From Sinorhizobium sp. 6-70 (GTDB lineage: Bacteria; Pseudomonadota; Alphaproteobacteria; Rhizobiales; Rhizobiaceae): a stretch of DNA of 64,000 bases. Location: contig NZ_JASKLS010000010.1 in the NCBI RefSeq assembly GCF_030124375.1, positions 124,001 to 188,000 on the forward strand. The letters run 5' to 3'. Below are positions 47,198-55,385 of this stretch, in pieces. Both the position numbers and the translations under genes were made by a program. The notes beneath the pieces are model-generated. The model saw only the letters and a program-made list of their open reading frames with translations. It was not told where the DNA came from and made no database searches. The first letter of the stretch is position 1, and every line of letters starts with the position of its first letter.

Positions 47198-48745
47198 CTA
47201 TTCGGAAGTCGGCGCCGTCGAGCACTCATAGAGCACGTCGTCGGTTTCCGCATCGACGCCGGCAAGGCTAACGTCGTACCCCCAAAGATGGCGCACGTGA
47301 CGGAGCGTGGCGTCGCGGCTCGCTTCGTCGAGGAGGATGCCGTTCTTGACGTTGTGCTGCAGCCGTAGGTGGCGGTCGCCCAGGAGATCGACATCCACGA
47401 CTTGGATGTCCGACTGGTTCGCTGCGACATCGTAGCTGCGCGCAAGCGCTGTGCGTATGGTCTCATAGCCGCGCTCGTTGTGGATCGAGGCAACCTCGCA
47501 GTAGTTGTCGCCGGCCTCGTCCGTCAGCAGGAACAGCCTGAATTTGCGGATCAACGCAGGGCTCAGATATTGCAGGATGAAGGACTCGTCCCGGTGGTTC
47601 GCCCAGGCGTCGATCAGCGTCTCCCGCCATTTGCCGCTGCCGGCGATCTCGGGAAACCAATCACGATCTTCCGGTGTCGGATCCGTGCAGACGCGCTGGA
47701 TGTCCTGCATCATGGCAAATCCCAGCGCATAGGGATTGATGCCCGGAAAGCGCGGGTCGTCGAAGGATGGCTGAAAGACCACGTTGGAGTGGCTGTGGAG
47801 CATCTCCAGCATGGAGCCTTCGCTGATCCTGCCCTGGTCGAAAAGCCTGTTCATGATCGTGTAGTGCACGAAGGTCGCACATCCCTCGTTCATCACCTTG
47901 GTCTGCCGCTGCGGATAGAAGTACTGGGCGATGACGCGCACGATACGTAGGAGTTCCCGCTGCCAGGGCTCCAGGATCAGGCTGGTTTTTTCAAGAAAAT
48001 AGAGCAGATTTTCTTCGGGCAGGTTGAGCGCCTTCTTCCGCTCCGAAGCGTCGCGCTCGGCCTCCTTGGAGTTGTGCCCGTCCGGTGAGGGCGGCAGCGT
48101 TCTCCATAAATCGCTGTAGGTCTGCTCTTCGTATTCGAGCCGCTCGCGGGCGCGCTCCCGCTCCTTCTCGGACGAAAGCCGCGGTGGACGACGATATCGG
48201 AAGACGCCCTGATCCATGAGTGCGTGGGCGGAATCGAGAATGACCTCCACCTCGGACGTTCCGTACCGCTCCTCGCATTTGGCGATATATTTCTTGGCAA
48301 ACTCCATGTAGCTCAGGATCGCGCTGGCGTCGGTCCACTGCTGGAACAGATAGTTGTTCTTGAAGAAGTGGTTGTGGCCGAAGGCCGCGTGCGCCGTCAC
48401 CAGGGCCTGCATGGCCATGGTGTTCTCCTCCATCAGATAGGTGATGCAGGGGTTGGAGTTGATGACCAGTTCATAGGCAAGCCCTCGGCGGCCCTTGCGA
48501 TAAAGATGTTCCTCGAAAACGAAGCGCTTGCCGAAGGACCAGTGCTGGTACATCAGCGGCATCCCTACCGAAGAATAGGCGTCGAGCATCTGCTCGGAAG
48601 AGATGATCTCGAGTTGATTCGGATAGACGTCGAGCTGCAATTCATCCAGTGCGATCGTTTCGATCGCATCATAGGTGCGCGACAACGTCTCGAAATTCCA
48701 ATCGGAATCGTGAAACAGAAGGTTTGAGGCTGCGCCTTTGGGCAT
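47198..48745 (-). CDS. spoVR: SpoVR family protein
   Basis: 515 residues, the family's usual length. SpoVR proteins occur with PrkA and DUF444 in proteobacteria; in Bacillus SpoVR is needed for spore cortex. Distinctive segments: YPNQLEIISSEQMLDAYSS, MPLMYQHWSFGK, NSNPCITYLMEENTM and INPYALGFAMMQDI. Molecular function unknown. Starts two bases after the DUF444 gene stop, so it is the third gene of the prkA operon. Confidence 0.95.
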   Translation of the reverse strand: MPKGAASNLLFHDSDWNFETLSRTYDAIETIALDELQLDVYPNQLEIISSEQMLDAYSSVGMPLMYQHWSFGKRFVFEEHLYRKGRRGLAYELVINSNPCITYLMEENTMAMQALVTAHAAFGHNHFFKNNYLFQQWTDASAILSYMEFAKKYIAKCEERYGTSEVEVILDSAHALMDQGVFRYRRPPRLSSEKERERARERLEYEEQTYSDLWRTLPPSPDGHNSKEAERDASERKKALNLPEENLLYFLEKTSLILEPWQRELLRIVRVIAQYFYPQRQTKVMNEGCATFVHYTIMNRLFDQGRISEGSMLEMLHSHSNVVFQPSFDDPRFPGINPYALGFAMMQDIQRVCTDPTPEDRDWFPEIAGSGKWRETLIDAWANHRDESFILQYLSPALIRKFRLFLLTDEAGDNYCEVASIHNERGYETIRTALARSYDVAANQSDIQVVDVDLLGDRHLRLQHNVKNGILLDEASRDATLRHVRHLWGYDVSLAGVDAETDDVLYECSTAPTSE

Positions 48746-48747
48746 TC

Positions 48748-50073
48748 CTATCGCCTTTCAGTGCGCAGTTGCATGGTTGGCTGCCTGGCGAAGAGCTTCC
48801 GGAAAACCGGATAGATGTCCGACGGCCTCGCAATCCGCGTCATCTGGAAATTCGACCATTCGCTGTCGACCGTGCGATAGGCGCGCCAGAGGGACGTGCC
48901 GTTGTCGGTCGTACCGAAAATCTCCGTCTCGCGCTCATCTATGATTTCGACATAGGCATAATATTGGCAAAGGCGCATCACCTGCCGGTGGAGAAGCGAA
49001 ACGCAAAGGTCCGAATCCCCGGCGCTGTTCTCCCCGTCGGAGGCCTGGGCAGCGTAAATGTTCCATTCACGCGCCGGATAACGTTCCTCAATGATGCGGA
49101 GCATCTCCTCGATGGCCGTGGAGACAACAGTGCCGCCGCTCTGCTTGCTGTAGAAAAATGTGTTTTCGTCGACCTCACCTGCCTCATCCGTGTGGCGAAT
49201 GAAGACGATGTCGATTCGCTTGTAGCGCCGCTTGAGGAAGAGATGCAGCAGGACGAAGAAGCGCTTGGCCAGATCCTTCTCGCGCTCGCCCATCGACGCG
49301 GAGACATCCATCAGGCAGAACATCACCGCGCTTGCATTCGGCAGCGGCTGGGGCTCGAAACGATTGAAGCGGATGTCGACCGGGTCGACATAAGCAATGC
49401 GGCGGCGGCGCCGCTCCAGCTTGTCCAGTTCCTCGCGCAACGCCTCGATGCGCTTTTGGTGGGCACCACTGGCGTTCGATTCCGCCTCCAGCTTGGCAAT
49501 TTCGTCGGCGACTGCGGCCACGTCCGCACGGCTGGGCCGCCTGAGCGCGATACGGCGGCCATAGCTGTTGCGCATCGTGCGCCCCACATTGATGTTCGTG
49601 GGCGATCCCGACGTCGCAAAACCGGCCCGACGCGGCTTGAACGCGACGGACTCCTTGAGATTGAGCTTCACCATGTCGGGTAACTCGAGATCTTCGAAAA
49701 AGAGATCGAGGACTTCGTCGCGCGACAGCACGAACTGGAAGTCGTCTTCGCTCTCGCCGGTTCCCGCGCCCTTGCCTGAGCCGCCGCCACGCGCGCTTGG
49801 TTTCGGGAGGCGATCGCCTGGCGTGAACTCTTGATTGCCGGGCAGGACATACTGTCTCTCCCCGGAGCTCGGGGAAGGCTGGAAGGATGGTTCACCGACG
49901 CCGCGTTCGGGCATGGGCACGCGGTGCTCCGCATCCACGTCCGCGATCTTGCCTGCTTTGATCTGTTCCTTGATCGTCCGTTTCAGCTCTTCCCGCGCCC
50001 GTTTCAGGAAACGCCGCCTGTTGCCAAGGCTCTTGTCCTTTGGATTAAGGCGGCGGTCGATGAAATTCGGCAT
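48748..50073 (-). CDS. yeaH: YeaH/DUF444 family protein
   Basis: 441 residues. C-terminal VWA-like domain with the MIDAS start LMDVSASMGEREKD; N-terminal half has the DUF444 start FIDRRLNPKDKSLGNRRRFLKRAREEL. In E. coli yeaGH respond to nutrient stress. GGGGG before the ATG. Middle gene of prkA-yeaH-spoVR, 25 bases after prkA. Confidence 0.95.
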   Translation of the reverse strand: MPNFIDRRLNPKDKSLGNRRRFLKRAREELKRTIKEQIKAGKIADVDAEHRVPMPERGVGEPSFQPSPSSGERQYVLPGNQEFTPGDRLPKPSARGGGSGKGAGTGESEDDFQFVLSRDEVLDLFFEDLELPDMVKLNLKESVAFKPRRAGFATSGSPTNINVGRTMRNSYGRRIALRRPSRADVAAVADEIAKLEAESNASGAHQKRIEALREELDKLERRRRRIAYVDPVDIRFNRFEPQPLPNASAVMFCLMDVSASMGEREKDLAKRFFVLLHLFLKRRYKRIDIVFIRHTDEAGEVDENTFFYSKQSGGTVVSTAIEEMLRIIEERYPAREWNIYAAQASDGENSAGDSDLCVSLLHRQVMRLCQYYAYVEIIDERETEIFGTTDNGTSLWRAYRTVDSEWSNFQMTRIARPSDIYPVFRKLFARQPTMQLRTERR

Positions 50074-50098
50074 TGGCAAACCCCCAACGTACGCATCT

Positions 50099-52048
50099 TT
50101 AGCCCGCCTTGTTCACTCGCATGTACCAGTCGACGAGCCTCCGAACCTGCCGTTCGGTGTATCCGCGTTCAATCATGCGCTGGACGAACTCGGCATGCTG
50201 TTTCTCGGTGGCGCTGTCTTTCTTGGAGCCAAAACTGATGACTGGCAGCAGATCCTCGACCTGACCGAACATACGCTTTTCGATGACTTCGCGCAGCTTT
50301 TCATAGCTCGTCCAGGAGGGATTGCGGCCGCTGTTCTTGGCGCGGGCACGCAATGTGAACTTAACCACCTCGTTGCGGAAGTCCTTCGGATTGGCGATGC
50401 CTGCCGGCTTTTCGATCTGCGACAGCTCGCTATCGAGAACCTTCCGGTTGAGGATCTGTCCAGTGTCTGGATCCTTGAAGTCCTGGTCCTCAAGCCATGC
50501 ATCGGCGTAGGCGATGTACCGGTCGAACAGGTTCTGACCGTATTCGCTATAGGATTCCAGATAGGCTTTCTGGATCTCGTGGCCGATGAATTCGGCATAG
50601 CGCGTGGCCAATTCCGACTTGATGAAGTCGAGATAGCTTGCCTCGATTTCCTTGGCAAACTGTTCGCGTTTGATCGCCTGCTCCATGATATACATCAGAT
50701 GCACGGGGTCGGCGGCGACCTCCTTGGTGTCATAGTTGAAGGTCTCCGACAGCACCTTGAAGGCAAAGCGGGTGCTGACGCCCGTCATACCCTCGTCGAC
50801 GCCGGCGGCGTCACGATATTCCTGTACCGATTTCGCCTTCGGATCGGTGTCTTTCAGGTTCTCGCCGTCATAGACCCGCATCTTCGTGTAAAGTGGCGAG
50901 TTTTCATGCGGAGCAAGGCGGGTCGACACCGTGAACCGGCTCAAGCACTCCAGAACTTCCGGCGCGCAAGGATTATCGACCAGTTCACTTTCACGAAGGA
51001 GCTTCTCGTAGATCAGCTTCTCTTCGGTGACGCGCAGGCAATAAGGCACCTTGACCACCAGGATGCGGTCGAGGAAAGCCTCATTGTTCTTGTTATTCTT
51101 GAACTGAAGCCACTCGGATTCGTTGGAATGCGCCAGGACGGTGCCCTGGTAGGGAAACGCGCCGAAATTCTCGGTGCCGTTGTAATTGCCCTCCTGGGTC
51201 GCCGTCAGCAACGGGTGGAGGACCTTGATCGGCGCCTTGAACATCTCCACGAATTCAAGCAACCCCTGTGTAGTGCGGTTCAGCCCGCCACTGTAGGAGT
51301 AGGCGTCCGGATCCGCCTGGCTGTAATTTTCGAGCTGGCGGATATCGACCTTGCCGACCAAGGAGGAGACATCCTGGTTATTTTCGTCGCCGGGTTCGGT
51401 CTTCGCGATGCCGATCTGGCGCAAGCGGGATGGCACCAGTTTGACGACGCTGAATTTCGAGATGTCGCCGCCGACTTCGTCGAGCCGCTTCGCCGCCCAA
51501 GGCGAAATCAGACCGGTGAGCCGCCGTCTCGCGATTCCATACTTGTCCTCGAGAAGATCCGCCATGCGTTCCGGGTGGAACAGACCGAGCGGGGATTCGA
51601 AGACGGGGCTGATCTTGCCGTTAACCATCAATGTGTAGATGGGACGCGCCTCCATCAGCTTCTTGAGCCGCTCCGCCAACGAAGATTTGCCGCCGCCGAC
51701 CGGCCCGAGGAGGTAGAGAATTTGCTTGCGCTCTTCCAGGCCCTGCGCGGCATAGCGGAAATAGCCGACAATCCGCTCGATCGTATCCTCCATGCCATAG
51801 AAGTCAGAGAATGAGGGATAGATCTTGATGGTTCGATTGGCGAAGATTCGCCCGAGACGCTCGTCCGCGCTCGTATCGACGAGGGTCGGCTCTCCAATGG
51901 CTTCCACCATGCGCTCCTGCGCGGTGGCGTACATACTCTTGTCGTCGCGGCAGGCGAGGAGATATTCTTGCAGACTTATCTCTTCTTGCGCTGCACTTGT
52001 ATAGATCTCTGAAAAGAGATCGAAGACGTCAGATTCACTCCTTGTCAT
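50099..52048 (-). CDS. prkA: PrkA-family serine protein kinase / AAA+ protease-like protein
   Basis: 649 residues. N-terminal AAA domain with Walker A GPVGGGKSSL and C-terminal PrkA domain. Originally called a serine kinase; in Bacillus a Lon-like protease activity is also reported. Orthologue of E. coli YeaG. The second of two adjacent ATGs has the better distance from GGGAG. First gene of the stress operon; an EcfG-type promoter lies 70-95 bases upstream. Confidence 0.95.
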   Translation of the reverse strand: MTRSESDVFDLFSEIYTSAAQEEISLQEYLLACRDDKSMYATAQERMVEAIGEPTLVDTSADERLGRIFANRTIKIYPSFSDFYGMEDTIERIVGYFRYAAQGLEERKQILYLLGPVGGGKSSLAERLKKLMEARPIYTLMVNGKISPVFESPLGLFHPERMADLLEDKYGIARRRLTGLISPWAAKRLDEVGGDISKFSVVKLVPSRLRQIGIAKTEPGDENNQDVSSLVGKVDIRQLENYSQADPDAYSYSGGLNRTTQGLLEFVEMFKAPIKVLHPLLTATQEGNYNGTENFGAFPYQGTVLAHSNESEWLQFKNNKNNEAFLDRILVVKVPYCLRVTEEKLIYEKLLRESELVDNPCAPEVLECLSRFTVSTRLAPHENSPLYTKMRVYDGENLKDTDPKAKSVQEYRDAAGVDEGMTGVSTRFAFKVLSETFNYDTKEVAADPVHLMYIMEQAIKREQFAKEIEASYLDFIKSELATRYAEFIGHEIQKAYLESYSEYGQNLFDRYIAYADAWLEDQDFKDPDTGQILNRKVLDSELSQIEKPAGIANPKDFRNEVVKFTLRARAKNSGRNPSWTSYEKLREVIEKRMFGQVEDLLPVISFGSKKDSATEKQHAEFVQRMIERGYTERQVRRLVDWYMRVNKAG

Positions 52049-52116
52049 CATGCTCTCCCGCGGGAGGCCGGTCAACCGAGACGGGTTCGCTGCCTGTTGG
52101 CTCCCTGCTTACAGTG

Positions 52117-52141
52117 AACTGTTTCCTGCCTCCAAAGTTCC
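52117..52141 (-). promoter_or_regulatory. RpoE2/EcfG-type promoter of prkA-yeaH-spoVR
   Basis: On the minus strand GGAAC (52141-52137) and GTT (52119-52117) are separated by 17 bases, i.e. GGAAC-N18-TT. The predicted start gives a leader of about 60 bases before prkA. Confidence 0.75.
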
Positions 52142-52211
52142 TCAACACGTTGCGGTTTAGCTAGCGGATGCCGAAGCAGTGGCCAACGGTGAGCACCCGC
52201 ATCTCCCTTAC

Positions 52212-52310
52212 GGCGCGCGGCGCTTTCCAAATGGCGCAACGGGCACCGTAATACTTTGAATTGCTACAGGTCTTATCCGTAAGTCGAATCGGATATAAGA
52301 AATCATGCAG
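52212..52310. repeat. Degenerate RIME1-like element
   Basis: GGCGCGCGGCGC..., then TACTTTGAATTGCTACAG and ...AAATCATGCAG. Both palindromes carry mismatches. Upstream of the prkA promoter. Confidence 0.6.
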
Positions 52311-52739
52311 CAGGTTCGCCGCTCTGTCACCCCATCATATTGACCGCTTTTCACAATTCCGCGATGGCGAGCGGATTCGCGTCCAGTCTCTGTCCACTTT
52401 TCCGATTTTTCGACGAACGGCTATTTTCCACCGCGGCAGGGTCCCACAGAACCGGTGCGCGGGCGAAACACAACTCGCCTTCGTCTCCGTGGCCCGAACT
52501 CGGGCCGGGCGGAAATGCTGCAGAGACCCCATGGCCAGATCTGGCACAGCGCGGCGGCGACCCCACTCGCTTGTTCGTAGACTTGCGTCGGCGACGCCGC
52601 CTGATGGATCTCCTTAGCAACACAATATGGCATTTTGGTCGCGGGTGCTACCGGAGGCGTTCGTTTTGAGCTTCCGGCGCGACGTACAAGCGAGGTCCTG
52701 CAGCTGCAGCGATGCGCCGCGGTGCCGGAACAACGGCGT
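52311..52739. other. Non-coding stretch between two RIME copies
   Basis: 430 bases with no supported gene on either strand; short open frames are Arg/Pro-rich and lack ribosome sites. Probably decayed intergenic DNA next to the island border. Confidence 0.5.
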
Positions 52740-52842
52740 TACAGCGCCGCGCGTCTAATCAGACGCGCAAGGTCGCTGTGGAGCTTTGAGTTTCTGCATG
52801 GTTGTCCTTAAATCGATCCCGATTCAAAGGATCACGCCGTAG
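52740..52842. repeat. RIME1-like double palindrome, last copy before the island
   Basis: ACAGCGCCGCGCGTC...GGTCGCTGT, linker GGAGCTTTGAGTTTC, second palindrome around CCTTAAATCG with mismatched right arm. No further copy seen to the right edge. Confidence 0.75.
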
Positions 52843-52867
52843 CGCATGCAATTCGAAGTCCGAAAAT

Positions 52868-52906
52868 AAAAAACCCCGTAGAACCGGACGGTTACGGGGG
52901 CTTTTT
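52868..52906 (-). terminator. Intrinsic terminator of a tRNA-Leu gene now displaced
   Basis: On the minus strand AAAGCCCCCGTAACC pairs with GGTTCTACGGGG, followed by TTTTTTATTTT. It begins ten bases after the tRNA 3' end fragment and is correctly oriented to terminate it. It also has T-runs on the plus strand. Confidence 0.85.
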
Positions 52907-52915
52907 AATTCAATT

Positions 52916-52929
52916 TGGTGCGGTCGAGA
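52916..52929 (-). other. 3' end of tRNA-Leu, island attachment site (attL)
   Basis: The minus strand reads TCTCGACCGCACCA, the last 14 bases of an alphaproteobacterial tRNA-Leu (acceptor strand CGACCGC, discriminator A, CCA). The next bases inward (GTGCGT) do not continue the T-arm, so only the 3' tip remains here. This is the duplicated attachment core left by integration; the intact tRNA gene should lie at the other end of the island, beyond this window. Confidence 0.75.
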
Positions 52930-52938
52930 CGCACAAAA

Positions 52939-52957
52939 GGTGCGCGCAACGCGCACC
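52939..52957. repeat. Perfect hairpin just inside attL
   Basis: GGTGCGCG-CAA-CGCGCACC, ten bases inside the attachment core. Possibly a recombinase or excisionase arm site; otherwise part of the integrase leader. Confidence 0.5.
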
Positions 52958-53095
52958 GGAAAACCGCTTCAACAATGCCTCCTATTATATTGCTACAAAA
53001 CACATTTTAGTCTCTCCTGTTATTCGATCCGATTGACGCCCGCGCCTTTTTGGGCCACATTAGGGAACCATTTCCGGGGCACAGGAGGAGGCGCC

Positions 53096-54484
53096 GTGGA
53101 GAGGACAGAGCTCGACAGATACCTCATCACCCGCAACGGAATATATTTTTACAGGCGCCGGGTCCCGAGGCTCGTCGCCGCCCTCGACGAGCGGCAGCCG
53201 ACCGTCCGGGCGTCGCTCAGAACGCGGGATCTCGCCAAGGCGCGGGCGCTGCGGGACGGATACGAGCGCGCGGACGACGAGCTCTGGGGCGCCCTCCTAG
53301 GCTCGGACTCCGCCGAGGCGGCGAGGCGGCGCTACGAGGCCGCCGTCCGGCGCGTCGCGGCACTGGGCTTCACCTACCGCACGACGATGGAGATCCTGCA
53401 GGGCGAGACCGGCGCGCAGATCCTCGATCGGCTGCGCGTGCTGCTGGAGCACAGGCCCAATTCGCCCGAGACCAACGCCGTCCTGGGGGTGGTCGAGCGG
53501 CCCGGCGTGCGCCTGTCCGAGGCGTTCGCGCTCTACGTCGAGAAGATCGCGGCGCCGGAGCTGGTCAACAAGAGCGGCGAGCAGAGACGAAGCTGGCTCA
53601 AGGTCAAGAAGCGCGCGTTGAAGAACTTCACCAGCCTGGTGGGCGACAAGCCGATCGGCGAGGTGACGCGGGAGGACGCGCTCAGGCTCTACGACCTGTG
53701 GGCGGAGAGGATCGCGCCGCCGCCGGACGAGGACGGCAAGCGCCGAAGGCCGACCCACACCGCCTCCTCGGGAAACCGCGACATCGGCAACATGCGCGTC
53801 CTGTATCGGAAGTACCACGAGCACATCGGCGTCAGGAACATCGACAATCCGTTCGACAAGCTGGCCTTCAGCGACAGGCACCAGAGGGCGAGAAGGCGCC
53901 CGCCGTTTCCGACGGCGTGGATCGCAGAACGGATCCTGGCGCCGGACGCCCTTCGGGCGCTGAACGACCAGGCCCGAGGAATCGTGCTGGCGATGGTCGA
54001 CACGGGCGCGCGTCCGAGCGAGCTGGCGAACCTGCCGCCGGAGAGGATCGTCCTCGCCGCGCCGGTGCCGTACATCGACATCCAGACGCGCCCCGACGAC
54101 GACGACGAGGAGGAGCTCGGCCCGTGCGAGGTCAAGACGGTTTCGTCCTACCGGCAGATACCGCTCGTCGGCCTCGCGCTGGCGGTGTTCCGCAAGCATC
54201 CCCGAGGCTTTCCGCGCTATCGGGACCGGGCCGACGCCCTTTCCGCCGTCCTCAACAAGCACTTCAGGGTCCATAAACTCTTTCCGACCCCCAGGCACAA
54301 GATCTACTCCCTGCGCCATTCGTTCGAGGACCGCATGAAGGTGGCGGGCGTCGACGCCGAGCTGCGCGCCATCCTGTTCGGACACACGGCCGCGCGGCCG
54401 GAGTACGGGCAAGGCGGATCCCTGGAATGGCAGCGGGACCAGCTCCTCAAGATCGTGCTGCCGTTCGACCGTGCAATCGTCTGA
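53096..54484 (+). CDS. Tyrosine recombinase (island integrase)
   Basis: 462 residues from a GTG with AGGAGGAG five bases upstream. N-terminal DUF6538-like start (LITRNGIYFYRRRVPRLV), core-binding domain, then catalytic domain with Arg306 in GARPSE, Arg407-His408 in YSLRHSF, FGHT and Tyr437 in RPEYGQ. The complete residue set suggests an active enzyme. Position next to the tRNA-Leu fragment identifies it as the island integrase. Codon use is visibly more GC-rich than the core genes. Confidence 0.93.
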   Translation: MERTELDRYLITRNGIYFYRRRVPRLVAALDERQPTVRASLRTRDLAKARALRDGYERADDELWGALLGSDSAEAARRRYEAAVRRVAALGFTYRTTMEILQGETGAQILDRLRVLLEHRPNSPETNAVLGVVERPGVRLSEAFALYVEKIAAPELVNKSGEQRRSWLKVKKRALKNFTSLVGDKPIGEVTREDALRLYDLWAERIAPPPDEDGKRRRPTHTASSGNRDIGNMRVLYRKYHEHIGVRNIDNPFDKLAFSDRHQRARRRPPFPTAWIAERILAPDALRALNDQARGIVLAMVDTGARPSELANLPPERIVLAAPVPYIDIQTRPDDDDEEELGPCEVKTVSSYRQIPLVGLALAVFRKHPRGFPRYRDRADALSAVLNKHFRVHKLFPTPRHKIYSLRHSFEDRMKVAGVDAELRAILFGHTAARPEYGQGGSLEWQRDQLLKIVLPFDRAIV

Positions 54485-54689
54485 CCCGCCCGCGCGCCGA
54501 GGCGAGGACGGCGTGATGCGCGCGACGCCGCGCGAGCTGGTCCTCGAGCCATGCGTAGAGCCCGACGAGGACGCCTCCATCTCGTCCCATGGCGACGACC
54601 TCCACCGCGAGACGGTCGAGCAGCCTTTCCATCTCGCGGAGAGACACGTCCGCCGGAACCATGGGTGTCCTGGCTTCCATTCCGCGGCC

Positions 54690-55385
54690 CTAGACGAAAC
54701 CGTTGTCCGACGCAGGTCCCGCGCCGCGCCGACGCCTCTCCTCGGTCTTGGCCCTGGCGAAGGCATAGTGGACCTGCTCCTGGCACGGACGTACGCCCCA
54801 GAGCAGCGCCTTTGTGAATTCAGGCCGCCGCGAACAGAACAGCGCGACGACGTCCGTCGAGACGCCGCCCTGCCGCAGCCACGACGCGCCCGTGCGCCGC
54901 AGCGTCTGGAAGGTCATCCGCGGCGCGCGCTCCGCGCCGAGGACGGCGCGCGCCAGCCTGCCAAGCTCCATGCGGCAGCGGCGAAGGCTTCCGACGTGCC
55001 CGGACGGGCGGAGCGCGCCGTTCTTCCGCCATCGCCTCATGTGCTCCAAAAGCGGCCGCGGGATCAGGATCGGTTCGGCGTCGCGCTCCCAAGCCGAGAG
55101 GCACTCGTATTCCTCCACGGGCCGGCGGTAGAACAGGCCCCGCTCGAGGTCGATCCAGGGCAGCCCCTCCTCCCTCTCGAAGGACGCCAGCTCGATCACC
55201 GACGCGTGCGTGCAGGTGTAGAATGCGACGAGAATGAACCTGGCGAGGTGGACAGTCTGTCCGCGCCCACCCTGCGCGCCCCTTCCCCTGTGGGCCGCCC
55301 GGAGCAGCCTCGCCACTTCGTCGCGGCTGCAGCAGCGCGTGCGCGGCGCCGGCCTCCTCCGTCCTTCCGTCATCCTCGGCGTCAC
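54690..55385 (-). CDS. Tyrosine-recombinase-like protein without catalytic residues
   Basis: 231 residues from a GTG with GGGAGG seven bases upstream. It follows the short phage-type integrase pattern (LARFILVAFYTCTHASVIEL, WIDLERGLFYRR, TFQTLRRTGASWLRQGGVS), but the first catalytic Arg is His in TCTHAS, the HxLRH box reads QTLRR and the C-terminal Tyr region reads KALLWG. Length is preserved with no frameshift. It may be a DNA-binding regulator of excision or a decaying gene. Convergent with the integrase, 205 bases apart. Confidence 0.75.
   Translation of the reverse strand: MTPRMTEGRRRPAPRTRCCSRDEVARLLRAAHRGRGAQGGRGQTVHLARFILVAFYTCTHASVIELASFEREEGLPWIDLERGLFYRRPVEEYECLSAWERDAEPILIPRPLLEHMRRWRKNGALRPSGHVGSLRRCRMELGRLARAVLGAERAPRMTFQTLRRTGASWLRQGGVSTDVVALFCSRRPEFTKALLWGVRPCQEQVHYAFARAKTEERRRRGAGPASDNGFV

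Noticed and set aside
49835..51814. Plus-strand open frame of 659 codons
   Set aside because: Antisense to prkA, which carries the Walker A motif.
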